DNA of 11,651 nucleotides from an uncultured Acidimicrobiaceae bacterium (GCA_937868025.1 CALMLJ010000590.1:1-11651); one strand, 5' to 3'. Shown: positions 1 through 7,361, counted from the first letter of the stretch. The notes: generated by a model from the letters alone, not told the origin. Translations and numbers: made by a program.

Positions 1-2
1 CC

Positions 3-1115
3 GTCACCCACTGGACCGCATCCGGCCGTCTGTCGATGCCGAACCCGATCGAGGACGTGCCCGCCGGGTGGATGGCGACCTGGGTGCTCCAGGTCATCCC
101 GGTCTTCTTCGTGGTCGGCGGGTACGCGAACTTCGTATCGCTGACGTCGGACCGAACGGCGGGGCGCACCGCGGGCCAGTTCGTGCGCTCTCGCATGGAA
201 CGCCTCCTGCGCCCGGTGGTACCGCTCGCGCTGACGTGGGTCGTCCTCGACGTCGCCGGGCGGGCGCTCGTGCCCGGGTACACGGGCGTCCTCCACTGGG
301 GAACGGTCGTGTTCGTGCCGCTGTGGTTCCTCGGTGTCTACGCCGGTGTCGTCGCACTGGCGCCGCTCAGTGCCGCCCTGCACGAGCGGGCACCGCGCTC
401 GACCATCGTTGCGCTCGCCGCAGCGATCGCCCTCGTCGACGTGAGTCGGTTCCATCTGGACGCACCCGCCGTCGGCTACCTCAACGGCGGTCTGGTGTTC
501 GTGTTCGCGCACCAGCTCGGGTATTGGTACGCCGACGGGACGTTCACGACCTGGTCACGCCGACGCCTCGCCGTCCTCACGACCGGAGCCCTCACCGGCC
601 TCGCCGTCCTCACGACCTGGGGCCCGTACCCCGCGTCGATGGTGGCCACTCCGGGAGCGCGACTCAGCAACCTCAACCCCCCGACGGCGGCGATCGCGTG
701 TCTCGCGGTGTTCCAGCTCGGCGTCGCCCTCCTCCTGCGGCCGGCAGCGAACCGGTGGTTGGCGCGACGGGGCCCGTGGCGCGCCGTGATCGCCGCCAAC
801 TCGGTGATCATGACCGTGTTCCTCTGGCACATGACCGCCTACGTGGCTGCGGTCGCCGTCGTGGAAGCGCTCGGTGGCGAGCTCGGCGACGAGGCGACCG
901 CCCAATGGTGGCTCCGACGTCCGCTGTGGCTCGTACTGCCCGGCCTGGCGCTCGTTCCGATGGTGAGGACGTTCCGAACGTGGGAGCGCCCACGACCGGC
1001 ACCGGTGTCACTCCCGCAGGCCCAGGAGGTCGACGGCGGCGTGAACGGTGGGCACGCGGAGCACCTGCAGGCCCACGTCGACCTCGGGGGTCGAACGCGG
1101 CACGATCGCTCGTGA
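3..1115 (+). CDS. Acyltransferase family 3 membrane protein, 5' end missing
   Basis: This looks like an integral-membrane O-acyltransferase of the acyltransferase 3 (OafA/YrhL-like) family. These proteins move acyl groups onto extracytoplasmic sugars, lipids or peptides; the substrate here is unknown. The frame is open to the left edge, so the ATG at position 36 is probably internal and the true start lies outside the window. Evidence is the early VIPVFFVVGGYANF segment, a following basic stretch (RSRMERLLRP), about nine hydrophobic segments separated by short loops, and a late NSVIMTVFLWHMTAYV segment typical of actinobacterial members. The conserved body ends near LALVPMVRTFRTWERP. The last roughly 35 residues are hydrophilic and are encoded opposite the 3' end of radA, so they are probably a non-conserved tail. 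The family call is good; the specific role is unassigned. Confidence 0.8.
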   Translation, partial: VTHWTASGRLSMPNPIEDVPAGWMATWVLQVIPVFFVVGGYANFVSLTSDRTAGRTAGQFVRSRMERLLRPVVPLALTWVVLDVAGRALVPGYTGVLHWGTVVFVPLWFLGVYAGVVALAPLSAALHERAPRSTIVALAAAIALVDVSRFHLDAPAVGYLNGGLVFVFAHQLGYWYADGTFTTWSRRRLAVLTTGALTGLAVLTTWGPYPASMVATPGARLSNLNPPTAAIACLAVFQLGVALLLRPAANRWLARRGPWRAVIAANSVIMTVFLWHMTAYVAAVAVVEALGGELGDEATAQWWLRRPLWLVLPGLALVPMVRTFRTWERPRPAPVSLPQAQEVDGGVNGGHAEHLQAHVDLGGRTRHDRS

Positions 1116-2375
1116 GAAGCCGAGGCGGGCCGACTCGGCGAGCCGTCGCTCGATGCCGCCGACCGACCGAAGCTCGCCGCCCAGGCCGACCTCGCCGACC
1201 GCAACGACGTCGGCCGGCACTGCGACGTTGGTCGCGGATGACACGATTGCCAACGCCAACCCGAGGTCGGCGCCCGGCTCGGTGACACGGGCACCGCCCA
1301 CCGCCATGGCGTAGGTGTCGAGCCCGAGCACTGGCACGTTGACACGTCGTTCGAGCACGGCGAGGAGCAACCCGACCCGACCGGGATCGACGCCGGTGAC
1401 CGAACGGCGCGGGTGGCCGCCCCCGCTCGCCGCGACCAACGCCTGGAGCTCGACCACGAGCGGCCGGTGCCCCTCGAGCGTCGGAACGATGACCGACCCG
1501 GCGATGCCGGGCCGCCGATCGGCCAGGAACATCTCCGACGGGTCGGCGACCGCCTCGAGGCCGCCCTCGCCCATGGCGAACAGGCCGAGCTCCTGGGTCG
1601 ACCCGAACCGGTGCTTGGTCGCCCGAACGACTCGCAGTGTGTGGTGCCGATCACCCTCGAACGAGAGCACCGTGTCGACCACGTGCTCGAGCACCCGAGG
1701 ACCGGCCAACGCGCCTTCCTTGGTGACGTGCCCGACGAGGATGACGGCGATGTCGCGCTCCTTCGCCAAGCGAACCAGGCGATGGGCGCACTGTCGCACC
1801 TGCCCGACCGAACCGGGCGCCGACGACAACTCGGGGTCGAACACCGTCTGGATCGAGTCGATCACGATCACCGAGGGCCGAAGCTGGTCGACATGGCCGA
1901 GCACGCGGGCGAGGTCGGTCTCGGCGGCCAGATACAGCCGCTCGTGCAGTGCACCCAACCGTTCGGCCCGACGCCGCACCTGCTGCGTGGACTCCTCGGC
2001 CGACAGATAGAGCACCGTGGCGCCCGAACGCGCCGGCGCGGCCAAGACCTGGAGGAGCAGGGTCGACTTGCCGACACCCGGCTCGCCGCCGACGAGCGTG
2101 ACCGACCCGGGCACGAGGCCACCGCCGAGCACCCGGTCGAACTCCGCGATGCCCGTCGGCAGCGGGTTGGCGTCGAGCGACGACACCTCGGTGATCGGGC
2201 GGGCCGGCACCGCGGGAGCAACGACGACCACGGGGTCGGCGTCGACCGGCTCCTCCACGATCGTGTTCCACTCGCCGCAGCCGTCGCACTTGCCCGACCA
2301 CTTGGGGGCGCCGGTGCCGCACTCGATGCAGGCGTAGCGGGTCTTGCGACGGGGTTGCGAGGTCGTCAGGGCCAT
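1008..2375 (-). CDS. radA: DNA repair protein RadA (Sms), branch-migration ATPase
   Basis: RadA is a hexameric RecA-like ATPase that speeds branch migration and helps process recombination intermediates in the cytoplasm. The 455-residue length is normal. Seen in order: an N-terminal zinc finger (C16, C19, C30, C33), Walker A GEPGVGKST at 97-105 (K103), Walker B VIVIDSIQ with D173, the RadA signature motif at 254-258, and a Lon-protease-like C-terminal domain from about residue 270. The signature motif reads KHRFG rather than the usual KNRFG; the catalytically important Lys and Arg are kept. The ATG at 2375 is followed directly by the expected zinc-finger region; the ribosome site is only a weak GTAGG about 9 nt upstream. 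The gene has its own promoter with an embedded LexA-type box, suggesting SOS control. No disA follows it, although radA-disA is a common actinobacterial pair. Confidence 0.97.
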   Translation of the reverse strand: MALTTSQPRRKTRYACIECGTGAPKWSGKCDGCGEWNTIVEEPVDADPVVVVAPAVPARPITEVSSLDANPLPTGIAEFDRVLGGGLVPGSVTLVGGEPGVGKSTLLLQVLAAPARSGATVLYLSAEESTQQVRRRAERLGALHERLYLAAETDLARVLGHVDQLRPSVIVIDSIQTVFDPELSSAPGSVGQVRQCAHRLVRLAKERDIAVILVGHVTKEGALAGPRVLEHVVDTVLSFEGDRHHTLRVVRATKHRFGSTQELGLFAMGEGGLEAVADPSEMFLADRRPGIAGSVIVPTLEGHRPLVVELQALVAASGGGHPRRSVTGVDPGRVGLLLAVLERRVNVPVLGLDTYAMAVGGARVTEPGADLGLALAIVSSATNVAVPADVVAVGEVGLGGELRSVGGIERRLAESARLGFSRAIVPRSTPEVDVGLQVLRVPTVHAAVDLLGLRE

Positions 2376-2414
2376 GGCTCAGAACCTACCGAGCACCGCT
2401 GACACCGAGCGCGG

Positions 2415-2443
2415 ATGGTACGAACATCTGTTCGTGCTGACAC
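2415..2443 (-). promoter_or_regulatory. Candidate radA promoter
   Basis: Read on the minus strand, GTGTCA (2438-2443) resembles a -35 box with 4 of 6 matches to TTGACA. TACCAT (2415-2420) resembles a -10 box with 4 of 6 matches to TATAAT. The spacer is exactly 17 bp. Initiation would fall near 2408, giving a leader of roughly 33 nt before the radA ATG. The LexA-type box fills the spacer and touches the -10, the usual position for a repressor operator. The call rests on eye-matching only. Confidence 0.5.
2420..2435. promoter_or_regulatory. LexA (SOS) box upstream of radA
   Basis: The 16-bp sequence ACGAACATCTGTTCGT is an inverted repeat of two perfect 7-nt arms around a 2-nt centre. It contains the CGAAC-N4-GTTCG core of the Gram-positive/actinobacterial SOS box; the minus strand CGAACAGATGTTCG matches the published Bacillus consensus CGAACRNRYGTTYC at 13 of 14 positions. 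It sits 45-60 bp upstream of the radA start and inside the candidate promoter spacer. LexA repression and DNA-damage induction of radA is the inference; lexA itself is not in the window. Confidence 0.7.
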
Positions 2444-2459
2444 ATCCTGCCGGCTCCCG

Positions 2460-2479
2460 GACGCGACACCTGACGCGTC
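2460..2479 (-). terminator. Weak hairpin after the CLC-F gene
   Basis: A 6-bp GC stem (GACGCG / CGCGTC, 8-nt loop) lies 11 nt past the CLC-F stop on the minus strand. There is no T-tract after it, so intrinsic termination is uncertain. Its position between the CLC-F stop and the radA promoter is what suggests the role. Confidence 0.3.
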
Positions 2480-2490
2480 GAGCGCCGCCC

Positions 2491-3687
2491 TCAGAGCAAC
2501 TCGGCCTCGACCGGCACCGCCTCATGGGCGTACAGCGTGCGGCCCGACGAGCACAGGCGAGCGATGCCACACCCGACGACGAGCGGCACCACGGGACCCC
2601 AGCCGAACAGTTCGATGCCCATCACCACACACGCGGTCGACGCGTTCACCGCCGAGCCGAACGTGGCCATCATCCCGACCGCCGCCAACACGAGGACCGG
2701 CCCGCCGGTCGCGTGCGCGACCGCCGCCCCCAACGTCGCACCGATCACGAACAGCGGCGTGACCTCACCGCCGGCGTAGCCCGACCCGACCGTGACGGCG
2801 GTGAACAACAGCTTGAGCGCCCACACGCCCAACCCGATGTCGACGACGCCGAACGCCCGTCCCAAGAGCGGCAACGAGAGCCCGTTGTAGTCGCGGTTGC
2901 CCACCAGCAGCGTCAGCGCGATCACGACCGCCCCGCCCACCAGCGCCCGAACGGCGGGCACCTCGAGGCGGGACGTCAACTGCTCCTTGATTCCCTCGGT
3001 CAGCCGGATGAAGCCCCACGCAGCAATGCCGAACGCCGGTGCGACCAGCGCGACGATCAACGCGTCGCGCCAGCGGACGCCGGTGATCTCCGGATACGCG
3101 GTGTGGTGGACCCCGAGCCAGCCCACCACCCGATCGCCGAGGACCGCGGCCACCACGACGGCCGGCAGGGCGACGACCCGCTGGCGCCACGCCGTCGGCG
3201 CGACCTCCACCGCGAACACGATCCCGGCCCACGGCACTCCGAACACCGACCCGAAGCCGGCAGCGAGCGCAGCGATCAGGAGCAACCGGCGATCCTCCGA
3301 CGACACGCGCAGGCGCGCACCCACGCCGTCGGTGAGCCCCGCCGCCATCTGGAGGGCGGTGCCCTCACGCCCCGCTGACCCGCCGAAGAGGTGGGTGACG
3401 ATCGTTCCCACGTAGACGAGCGGCGCCATCCGCAGGGGGACGCCGTCACCGAACGCGTGGATCTGCGTCATCGTGAGCCGATTGCCCGCCGACGCACGGC
3501 CGCCGTACCTCGCCGCGAACGTCGCCATCGCTGCGCCAGCGACGGGCAGCAACCACAGCAGCCACGTGTTCGAGGCCTGAGCCTCGGTCGCCCACTCGAG
3601 GGAGCGGAGGAAGCCGGCCGACGCCGCTCCCGCCGTCAGACCGACAAGAGCGCCACCGGGGATGAGGATCGCTTGGCGCCGAAGCAC
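2491..3687 (-). CDS. CLC-F type fluoride/proton antiporter (voltage-gated chloride channel family)
   Basis: This is a CLC-family membrane transporter of 398 residues, the short form without CBS domains. Its key residues match the CLC-F clade, which exports fluoride in exchange for protons, rather than chloride CLCs. With the start at 3687: GNR at 68-70 replaces the canonical GSGIP filter (CLC-F usually has GNN), followed by IH and PLRMAPL; GREGT at 106-110 (gating E108) replaces GREGP; VEVAP carries V162 where canonical antiporters have the internal proton Glu; GGEVTP is at 306-311 (T310). I prefer GTG at 3687 over the in-frame GTG at 3720, because GGAG (3695-3698) sits 7 nt upstream and this start clears the lipoprotein stop by 4 bp. 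It is probably co-translated with that gene. I see no fluoride riboswitch upstream. Fluoride specificity is inferred from motifs recalled from the clade. Confidence 0.8.
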   Translation of the reverse strand: MLRRQAILIPGGALVGLTAGAASAGFLRSLEWATEAQASNTWLLWLLPVAGAAMATFAARYGGRASAGNRLTMTQIHAFGDGVPLRMAPLVYVGTIVTHLFGGSAGREGTALQMAAGLTDGVGARLRVSSEDRRLLLIAALAAGFGSVFGVPWAGIVFAVEVAPTAWRQRVVALPAVVVAAVLGDRVVGWLGVHHTAYPEITGVRWRDALIVALVAPAFGIAAWGFIRLTEGIKEQLTSRLEVPAVRALVGGAVVIALTLLVGNRDYNGLSLPLLGRAFGVVDIGLGVWALKLLFTAVTVGSGYAGGEVTPLFVIGATLGAAVAHATGGPVLVLAAVGMMATFGSAVNASTACVVMGIELFGWGPVVPLVVGCGIARLCSSGRTLYAHEAVPVEAELL

Positions 3688-3691
3688 CGCC

Positions 3692-4519
3692 CTACTCCGC
3701 GGCGGCGGGACGACGACCACGCCGTCGCCGGGCCTGCTGGCGTCCGGCGACGAAGAGCAGGGCGGACGCGACGATCAACCCGCCACCGAGGATCACCCAC
3801 AGCACGGCGGACCGGTCGGTCGAGCTGGACCTGAGCTCGACGGCCGTATCGACCGCTCGCCCGTCGCCCAGGAAGAAGAGCTCGGCCGCGACGTTCGGGG
3901 CGGGATCGGTGCGGTCGAGCCCCGATACGTCGTCGAGATCGCCTGGCAGCTTCACCGCCACTCCCAGCGTCAAGGCTTCGGGGTCGGCCTGCAGCGCCGC
4001 AGTCAGTTCCTCGGGACTCCGCCCGGTGGCGAACCCGTCGAGCGCCGCGGCGACCTCGCCGTCGCTGAACTGGTCGAGCGAACCGGTCAGTCGAATCTTG
4101 CCCGTCAGCTCGTAGGACGAGACGGTGAACGAGTTGGACGACGTGAGCTTCCACCCCGGGAACGGACCGTCAGGCCCCCCGAGCTCCTCCAGGACTGCGC
4201 CCAACCGGCTCGCCTCGGCGAAGGGTTTGCTCAGCGACACCACCGTGTCATCGCCGACGAGCCCGGGTGGATTCACCGACCACCCGGCGGACCGCAGGTC
4301 GTCGACCTTCACCGCGGCGGCCACGTCGCCGACCTGGGCCACCGCGTCGGGGTCGAGCGTGACCGTGACCGTGACCGTGCCCGAGCCGTCGGGCTCCACG
4401 GCCACCAACACGTCGGCGCGGGCCCGGCATCCGACGACACTGAGTGCCAAGAGAAGGGGAACGAGGACGCGAACGGGCCGGAACACCGGACGTACGCTAC
4501 CGGCCACCGCCGGCTGCAT
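3692..4519 (-). CDS. LppM-like lipoprotein (DUF3153-type)
   Basis: This is a predicted lipoprotein of 275 residues. It has a basic start, a hydrophobic h-region (VLVPLLLALSV) and the lipobox VVGC with C31 as the lipidated residue. After it comes RADVLVAVEPDGSGTVTVTVTLDP, which resembles the opening of the mycobacterial LppM domain: a beta-rich stretch beginning with an alternating V-T strand. A second hydrophobic span at about 237-259 and a basic tail (ARRRRGRR) suggest a C-terminal transmembrane anchor, as in LppM. The biochemical role is unknown; the Mycobacterium tuberculosis relative affects phagosome interaction, which need not apply here. The ATG at 4519 has GGTGA 3 nt upstream. A GTG at 4486 would give a tighter 20-residue signal peptide and follows TAGCGT by 7 nt, so a leaderless start there is possible. 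It precedes the CLC-F gene and probably shares its mRNA. Confidence 0.65.
   Translation of the reverse strand: MQPAVAGSVRPVFRPVRVLVPLLLALSVVGCRARADVLVAVEPDGSGTVTVTVTLDPDAVAQVGDVAAAVKVDDLRSAGWSVNPPGLVGDDTVVSLSKPFAEASRLGAVLEELGGPDGPFPGWKLTSSNSFTVSSYELTGKIRLTGSLDQFSDGEVAAALDGFATGRSPEELTAALQADPEALTLGVAVKLPGDLDDVSGLDRTDPAPNVAAELFFLGDGRAVDTAVELRSSSTDRSAVLWVILGGGLIVASALLFVAGRQQARRRRGRRPAAAE
3695..3698 (-). promoter_or_regulatory. Ribosome binding site deciding the CLC-F start
   Basis: GGAG on the minus strand lies 7 nt before the GTG at 3687. The lipoprotein TAG stop (3692-3694) falls between this site and the start codon, the classic geometry for stop-start translational coupling. Confidence 0.6.
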
Positions 4520-4536
4520 CGGTCACCGGAACGCGC

Positions 4537-4560
4537 AACGGCGCCCCGAAGGGCGCCGTT
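4537..4560 (-). terminator. Strong UUCG-loop hairpin terminating clpC
   Basis: A perfect 10-bp stem (AACGGCGCCC / GGGCGCCGTT) closes on a 4-nt loop that reads TTCG on the minus strand within a C(UUCG)G context, an exceptionally stable tetraloop. It starts 24 nt after the clpC stop and ends 17 nt before the lipoprotein ATG. The tract after the stem is GCGCGTT, not T-rich, so it may work as an incomplete or Rho-assisted terminator, or as an mRNA 3'-end stabiliser. Confidence 0.7.
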
Positions 4561-4584
4561 GGCACAACCGGAATCGGACGACGA

Positions 4585-7158
4585 TCAGGGAGCGTCGGCG
4601 ACCGGCTCGCCACCACCGGTGGCGGCCAGCTCGGCCTCGATCACATCGCCGACGGTCGGAGGCACGAAACCCTCGAGACCCTCGAAGGTGAAGATCTGCT
4701 CGCCTTCCTTATCGGGGTCGGGAGCGACGTCGACCCGGATGATCTGGCCGGCGCGGAACTCCTTCCAGAGCAGCTTCTCCGACAGCGGATCCTCGACCAG
4801 ACGCTGGATGGCACGGCGCAGCGGCCGGGCACCCATCGTGGGGTCGTAGCCCCGATCGGCGAGGAGCAACTTGGCGGCCTCGGTGATCTCGAGGCCCATG
4901 CCCTGACCCGACAGCTGGACACCCACACGGGCGATCATGAAGTCGACGATCTGGGTGACCTCGGGCTTGGAGAGCTCGCTGAACACGATCGTCTCGTCGA
5001 TGCGGTTGAGGAACTCGGGCCGGAAGTGCGCCTTGAGCGCCTCGTTGACCTTCTCCTTCATCTTCTCGTACGACATGGCGTCGTTGCGCTGCGAGAAGCC
5101 CACGACGGCCTTGCGGAGATCCGCGGTGCCGAGGTTGGAGGTCATGATCAGCACCGTGTTGCGGAAGTCGACCGAACGACCCTGCGCATCGGTGAGACGG
5201 CCCTCTTCGAGGATCTGCAACAGCGTGTTGAAGACGTCGGGGTGGGCCTTCTCGATCTCGTCGAACAGCACGACGGAGAACGGCTTGCGGCGCACCGCCT
5301 CGGTGAGCTGGCCGCCCTCTTCGTAGCCGACGTAGCCGGGGGGCGAACCGACGAGGCGGCTGACCGTGTGCTTCTCCATGTACTCGGACATGTCGAGCGT
5401 GATCATGGACGTCTCGTCGCCGAACAGGAACTCGGCAAGCGTCTTGGCGAGCTCGGTCTTGCCCACGCCCGAGGGGCCCAGGAAGATGAACGAACCGGAC
5501 GGACGCTTGGGATCCTTGAGGCCGGCGCGGGTACGACGGATGGCCTGGCTGACGGCCTTGATGGCCTCGTTCTGACCGATCACCCGACGATGGAGCTCGT
5601 CCTCCATACGAAGGAGCTTGGCCGTCTCCTCCTCGGTGAGCTTGTAGACGGGGATACCCGTCCACAGCGAGAGCACCTCGGCGATGGCCTCTTCGTCGAC
5701 TTCGTCGAACAGGTCGACGCCCGACGCCTTCATCTCGACGTCCTTCGCTTCCTTCTGAGCGAGCAGCTCCTTCTCCTTGTCACGGAGACGGCCGGCCTCT
5801 TCGAAGTCCTGCTTCTCGACGGCTTCCTTCTTGGAGCGGGTGACCTCGGCGATCTCGCTCTCGAGCTCGCGGTAGTCGGGCGGGCTCTGGAGACGGCGGA
5901 TGCGCAACCGGGCGCCGGCCTCGTCGATGAGGTCGATCGCCTTGTCGGGCAGCTGGCGGTCGGAGATGTAACGGTCGGCCATGTTGGCGGCCGCCACCAG
6001 CGCCTGGTCGGTGATGGTGACCCGGTGGTGGTTCTCGTAGCGCTCGCGTAGGCCCTTGAGGATCTCGATGGTGTGAGCGACCGACGGCTCGTCGACGACC
6101 ACCTTCTGGAAACGACGCTCGAGGGCGGCGTCCTTCTCGAGGTGCTTGCGGTACTCGTCGAGGGTCGTGGCACCGATCGTCTGCAGCTCGCCGCGGGCGA
6201 GCATCGGCTTCAGGATCGACGCAGCATCGATGGCGCCCTCGGCGGCACCCGCACCCACGAGGGTGTGGATCTCGTCGATGAACAGGATGATGTCACCGCG
6301 GGTCTTGATCTCCTTGAGCACCTTCTTGAGGCGCTCCTCGAAGTCGCCGCGGTAGCGGGACCCGGCCACGAGGGCACCGAGATCGAGGGTGTACAGCTGC
6401 TTGTTGAGCAGCGTCTCGGGCACGTTGCCCGCCGCGATCTCCTGGGCGAGGCCCTCGACGATGGCGGTCTTGCCGACACCGGGCTCACCGACGAGCACCG
6501 GGTTGTTCTTGGTGCGGCGGCTGAGCACCTGCATCATCCGCTCGGTTTCCTTCTCGCGCCCGATGACGGGGTCGAGCTTCTTCTCGCGAGCGAGCTGGGT
6601 GAAGTTGCGACCGAACTGGTCGAGCACGAGCGAACCCGAGGCGGCGTCGCCCGAGCCACCACCGGTGCTGGCCTTCTCGCCCGGCGCGGCCGGGGTCTGG
6701 CTGCCCGTGCCCGTGGGGCCGGGGTAGCCACTGAGGAGCTGGATGACCTGCTGGCGCACCCGGGAGAGGTCGGCGCCGAGCTTGACCAGCACCTGGGCGG
6801 CCACACCCTCGCCCTCACGGATGAGGCCGAGGAGGATGTGCTCGGTGCCGATGTAGTTGTGACCCAGCTGCAAGGCCTCGCGGAGCGACAGCTCGAGGAC
6901 CTTCTTGGCGCGGGGCGTGAAGGGGATGTGGCCCGACGGGGAACTGCCGCCCTGCCCGATGATCTCCTCGACCTGCTGACGGACGGCCTCGAGCGAGATG
7001 CCGAGCGACTCGAGGGCCTTGGCGGCGACGCCCTCACCCTCGTGGATCAGCCCGAGCAGAATGTGCTCGGTACCGATGTAGTTGTGGTTGAGCAGCCGTG
7101 CCTCTTCTTGGGCAAGCACGACGACTCGGCGGGCTCGATCTGTAAAGCGTTCAAACAC
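4585..7158 (-). CDS. clpC: ATP-dependent Clp protease unfoldase subunit ClpC
   Basis: ClpC is a double-ring-domain AAA+ unfoldase that feeds proteins to the ClpP peptidase in the cytoplasm. At 857 residues it is typical in length and very close to mycobacterial ClpC1. Seen in order: two Clp_N repeats (about 1-145, each with [14 protein letters not shown]), a Gly/Ser/Thr-rich linker, AAA1 with GEPGVGKT at 224-231 (K230) and DEIH (E296), a UVR-type coiled segment near 431-466, AAA2 with GPSGVGKT at 561-568 (K567) and [10 protein letters not shown] (E634), and the ClpP-docking tripeptide VGF at 686-688. F2 and F80, the residues reported to contact cyclomarin in mycobacterial ClpC1, are present. 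The start is GTG at 7158, giving [11 protein letters not shown], with AGGAGG 6 nt upstream; the frame stays open further upstream but that part is not family-like. An imperfect SigR/SigH-type promoter motif lies upstream. Confidence 0.98.
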   Translation of the reverse strand: MFERFTDRARRVVVLAQEEARLLNHNYIGTEHILLGLIHEGEGVAAKALESLGISLEAVRQQVEEIIGQGGSSPSGHIPFTPRAKKVLELSLREALQLGHNYIGTEHILLGLIREGEGVAAQVLVKLGADLSRVRQQVIQLLSGYPGPTGTGSQTPAAPGEKASTGGGSGDAASGSLVLDQFGRNFTQLAREKKLDPVIGREKETERMMQVLSRRTKNNPVLVGEPGVGKTAIVEGLAQEIAAGNVPETLLNKQLYTLDLGALVAGSRYRGDFEERLKKVLKEIKTRGDIILFIDEIHTLVGAGAAEGAIDAASILKPMLARGELQTIGATTLDEYRKHLEKDAALERRFQKVVVDEPSVAHTIEILKGLRERYENHHRVTITDQALVAAANMADRYISDRQLPDKAIDLIDEAGARLRIRRLQSPPDYRELESEIAEVTRSKKEAVEKQDFEEAGRLRDKEKELLAQKEAKDVEMKASGVDLFDEVDEEAIAEVLSLWTGIPVYKLTEEETAKLLRMEDELHRRVIGQNEAIKAVSQAIRRTRAGLKDPKRPSGSFIFLGPSGVGKTELAKTLAEFLFGDETSMITLDMSEYMEKHTVSRLVGSPPGYVGYEEGGQLTEAVRRKPFSVVLFDEIEKAHPDVFNTLLQILEEGRLTDAQGRSVDFRNTVLIMTSNLGTADLRKAVVGFSQRNDAMSYEKMKEKVNEALKAHFRPEFLNRIDETIVFSELSKPEVTQIVDFMIARVGVQLSGQGMGLEITEAAKLLLADRGYDPTMGARPLRRAIQRLVEDPLSEKLLWKEFRAGQIIRVDVAPDPDKEGEQIFTFEGLEGFVPPTVGDVIEAELAATGGGEPVADAP

Positions 7159-7164
7159 TGAGTG

Positions 7165-7170
7165 CCTCCT
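7165..7170 (-). promoter_or_regulatory. clpC: Shine-Dalgarno site fixing the clpC GTG start
   Basis: AGGAGG on the minus strand lies 6 nt before the GTG at 7158. This full-strength site decides the start against upstream in-frame codons reaching 7302. Confidence 0.9.
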
Positions 7171-7244
7171 GCGGACTCGTGGCGTCAGTCTAACCGTGCC
7201 CTCCGACAATCGGCGCAGCAGCAAACCGGCAACCACTGCCCTAC

Positions 7245-7270
7245 AACCGCGTCCGGGGTCGATTCCTTCC
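7245..7270 (-). promoter_or_regulatory. Possible SigR/SigH-type promoter for clpC
   Basis: On the minus strand GGAAG (7266-7270) is followed by exactly 18 nt and then GTT (7245-7247). The actinobacterial thiol-oxidative-stress sigma consensus is GGAAT-N18-GTT, so one base of the -35 element differs. clpC belongs to this regulon in Streptomyces, which makes the match worth noting. No convincing vegetative promoter was seen nearer the gene. Confidence 0.3.
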
Positions 7271-7280
7271 GTCGTGGGGG

Positions 7281-7309
7281 GTGACGGGTTCGTGCTGGAC
7301 ACACGTCAC
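7281..7309. repeat. Spaced inverted repeat in the divergent intergenic region
   Basis: GTGACG (7281-7286) and CGTCAC (7304-7309) are perfect inverted 6-mers separated by 17 nt, so their centres are 23 bp apart, about two helical turns. They lie between the divergent clpC and prenyl-synthase genes and may be paired half-sites for a regulator. Chance occurrence cannot be excluded. Confidence 0.3.
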
Positions 7310-7313
7310 ACGT
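7300..7313. repeat. Tandem 7-mer CACACGT x2
   Basis: Two perfect adjacent copies of CACACGT occupy this site. They overlap the right arm of the spaced inverted repeat and end directly before a small GC hairpin. This cluster of repeats marks the intergenic stretch as more structured than expected. Confidence 0.5.
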
Positions 7314-7331
7314 GCCCGCCAGCGTGCGGGC
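7314..7331. repeat. Short GC inverted repeat upstream of the prenyl synthase
   Basis: GCCCGC and GCGGGC form a perfect 6-bp stem with a 6-nt loop. It ends just before the -35 candidate of the plus-strand promoter, so it could be an operator or a hairpin. It is too far from any gene end to be a terminator. Confidence 0.35.
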
Positions 7332-7333
7332 TG

Positions 7334-7361
7334 GGGACCTTCCCACCCCGAGGGCTAACGT
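7334..7361 (+). promoter_or_regulatory. Candidate leaderless promoter of the prenyl synthase
   Basis: TAACGT (7356-7361) fits the actinobacterial TANNNT -10 pattern and ends 6 nt before the GTG start, so transcription would begin at the start codon. GGGACC (7334-7339), 16 bp upstream, is a weak -35 with 3 of 6 matches. No Shine-Dalgarno site precedes the gene, which agrees with leaderless translation. Confidence 0.45.

Noticed and set aside
1413..3378. Overlapping plus-strand frames of 329 and 344 codons opposite radA and the CLC-F gene.
   Set aside because: They are hydrophilic, Arg/Asp/His-rich translations without domains. The second crosses the radA promoter and both gene boundaries, as a shadow frame would.
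4520..4584. Possible fluoride riboswitch ahead of the lipoprotein/CLC-F pair.
   Set aside because: The gap is only 65 bp and is dominated by a simple perfect hairpin. I do not see the conserved GG-GAU start or the pseudoknot pattern of that riboswitch class.
4444..7161. Two long plus-strand open frames (535 and 362 codons) opposite clpC.
   Set aside because: clpC is certain on the minus strand. These frames show only the L/E/D/V-rich pattern expected from its complement.
7159..7302. Upstream extension of clpC adding 48 residues.
   Set aside because: The family begins at MFERFTDR, and AGGAGG sits 6 nt before the GTG at 7158. The extension has no similarity to ClpC.
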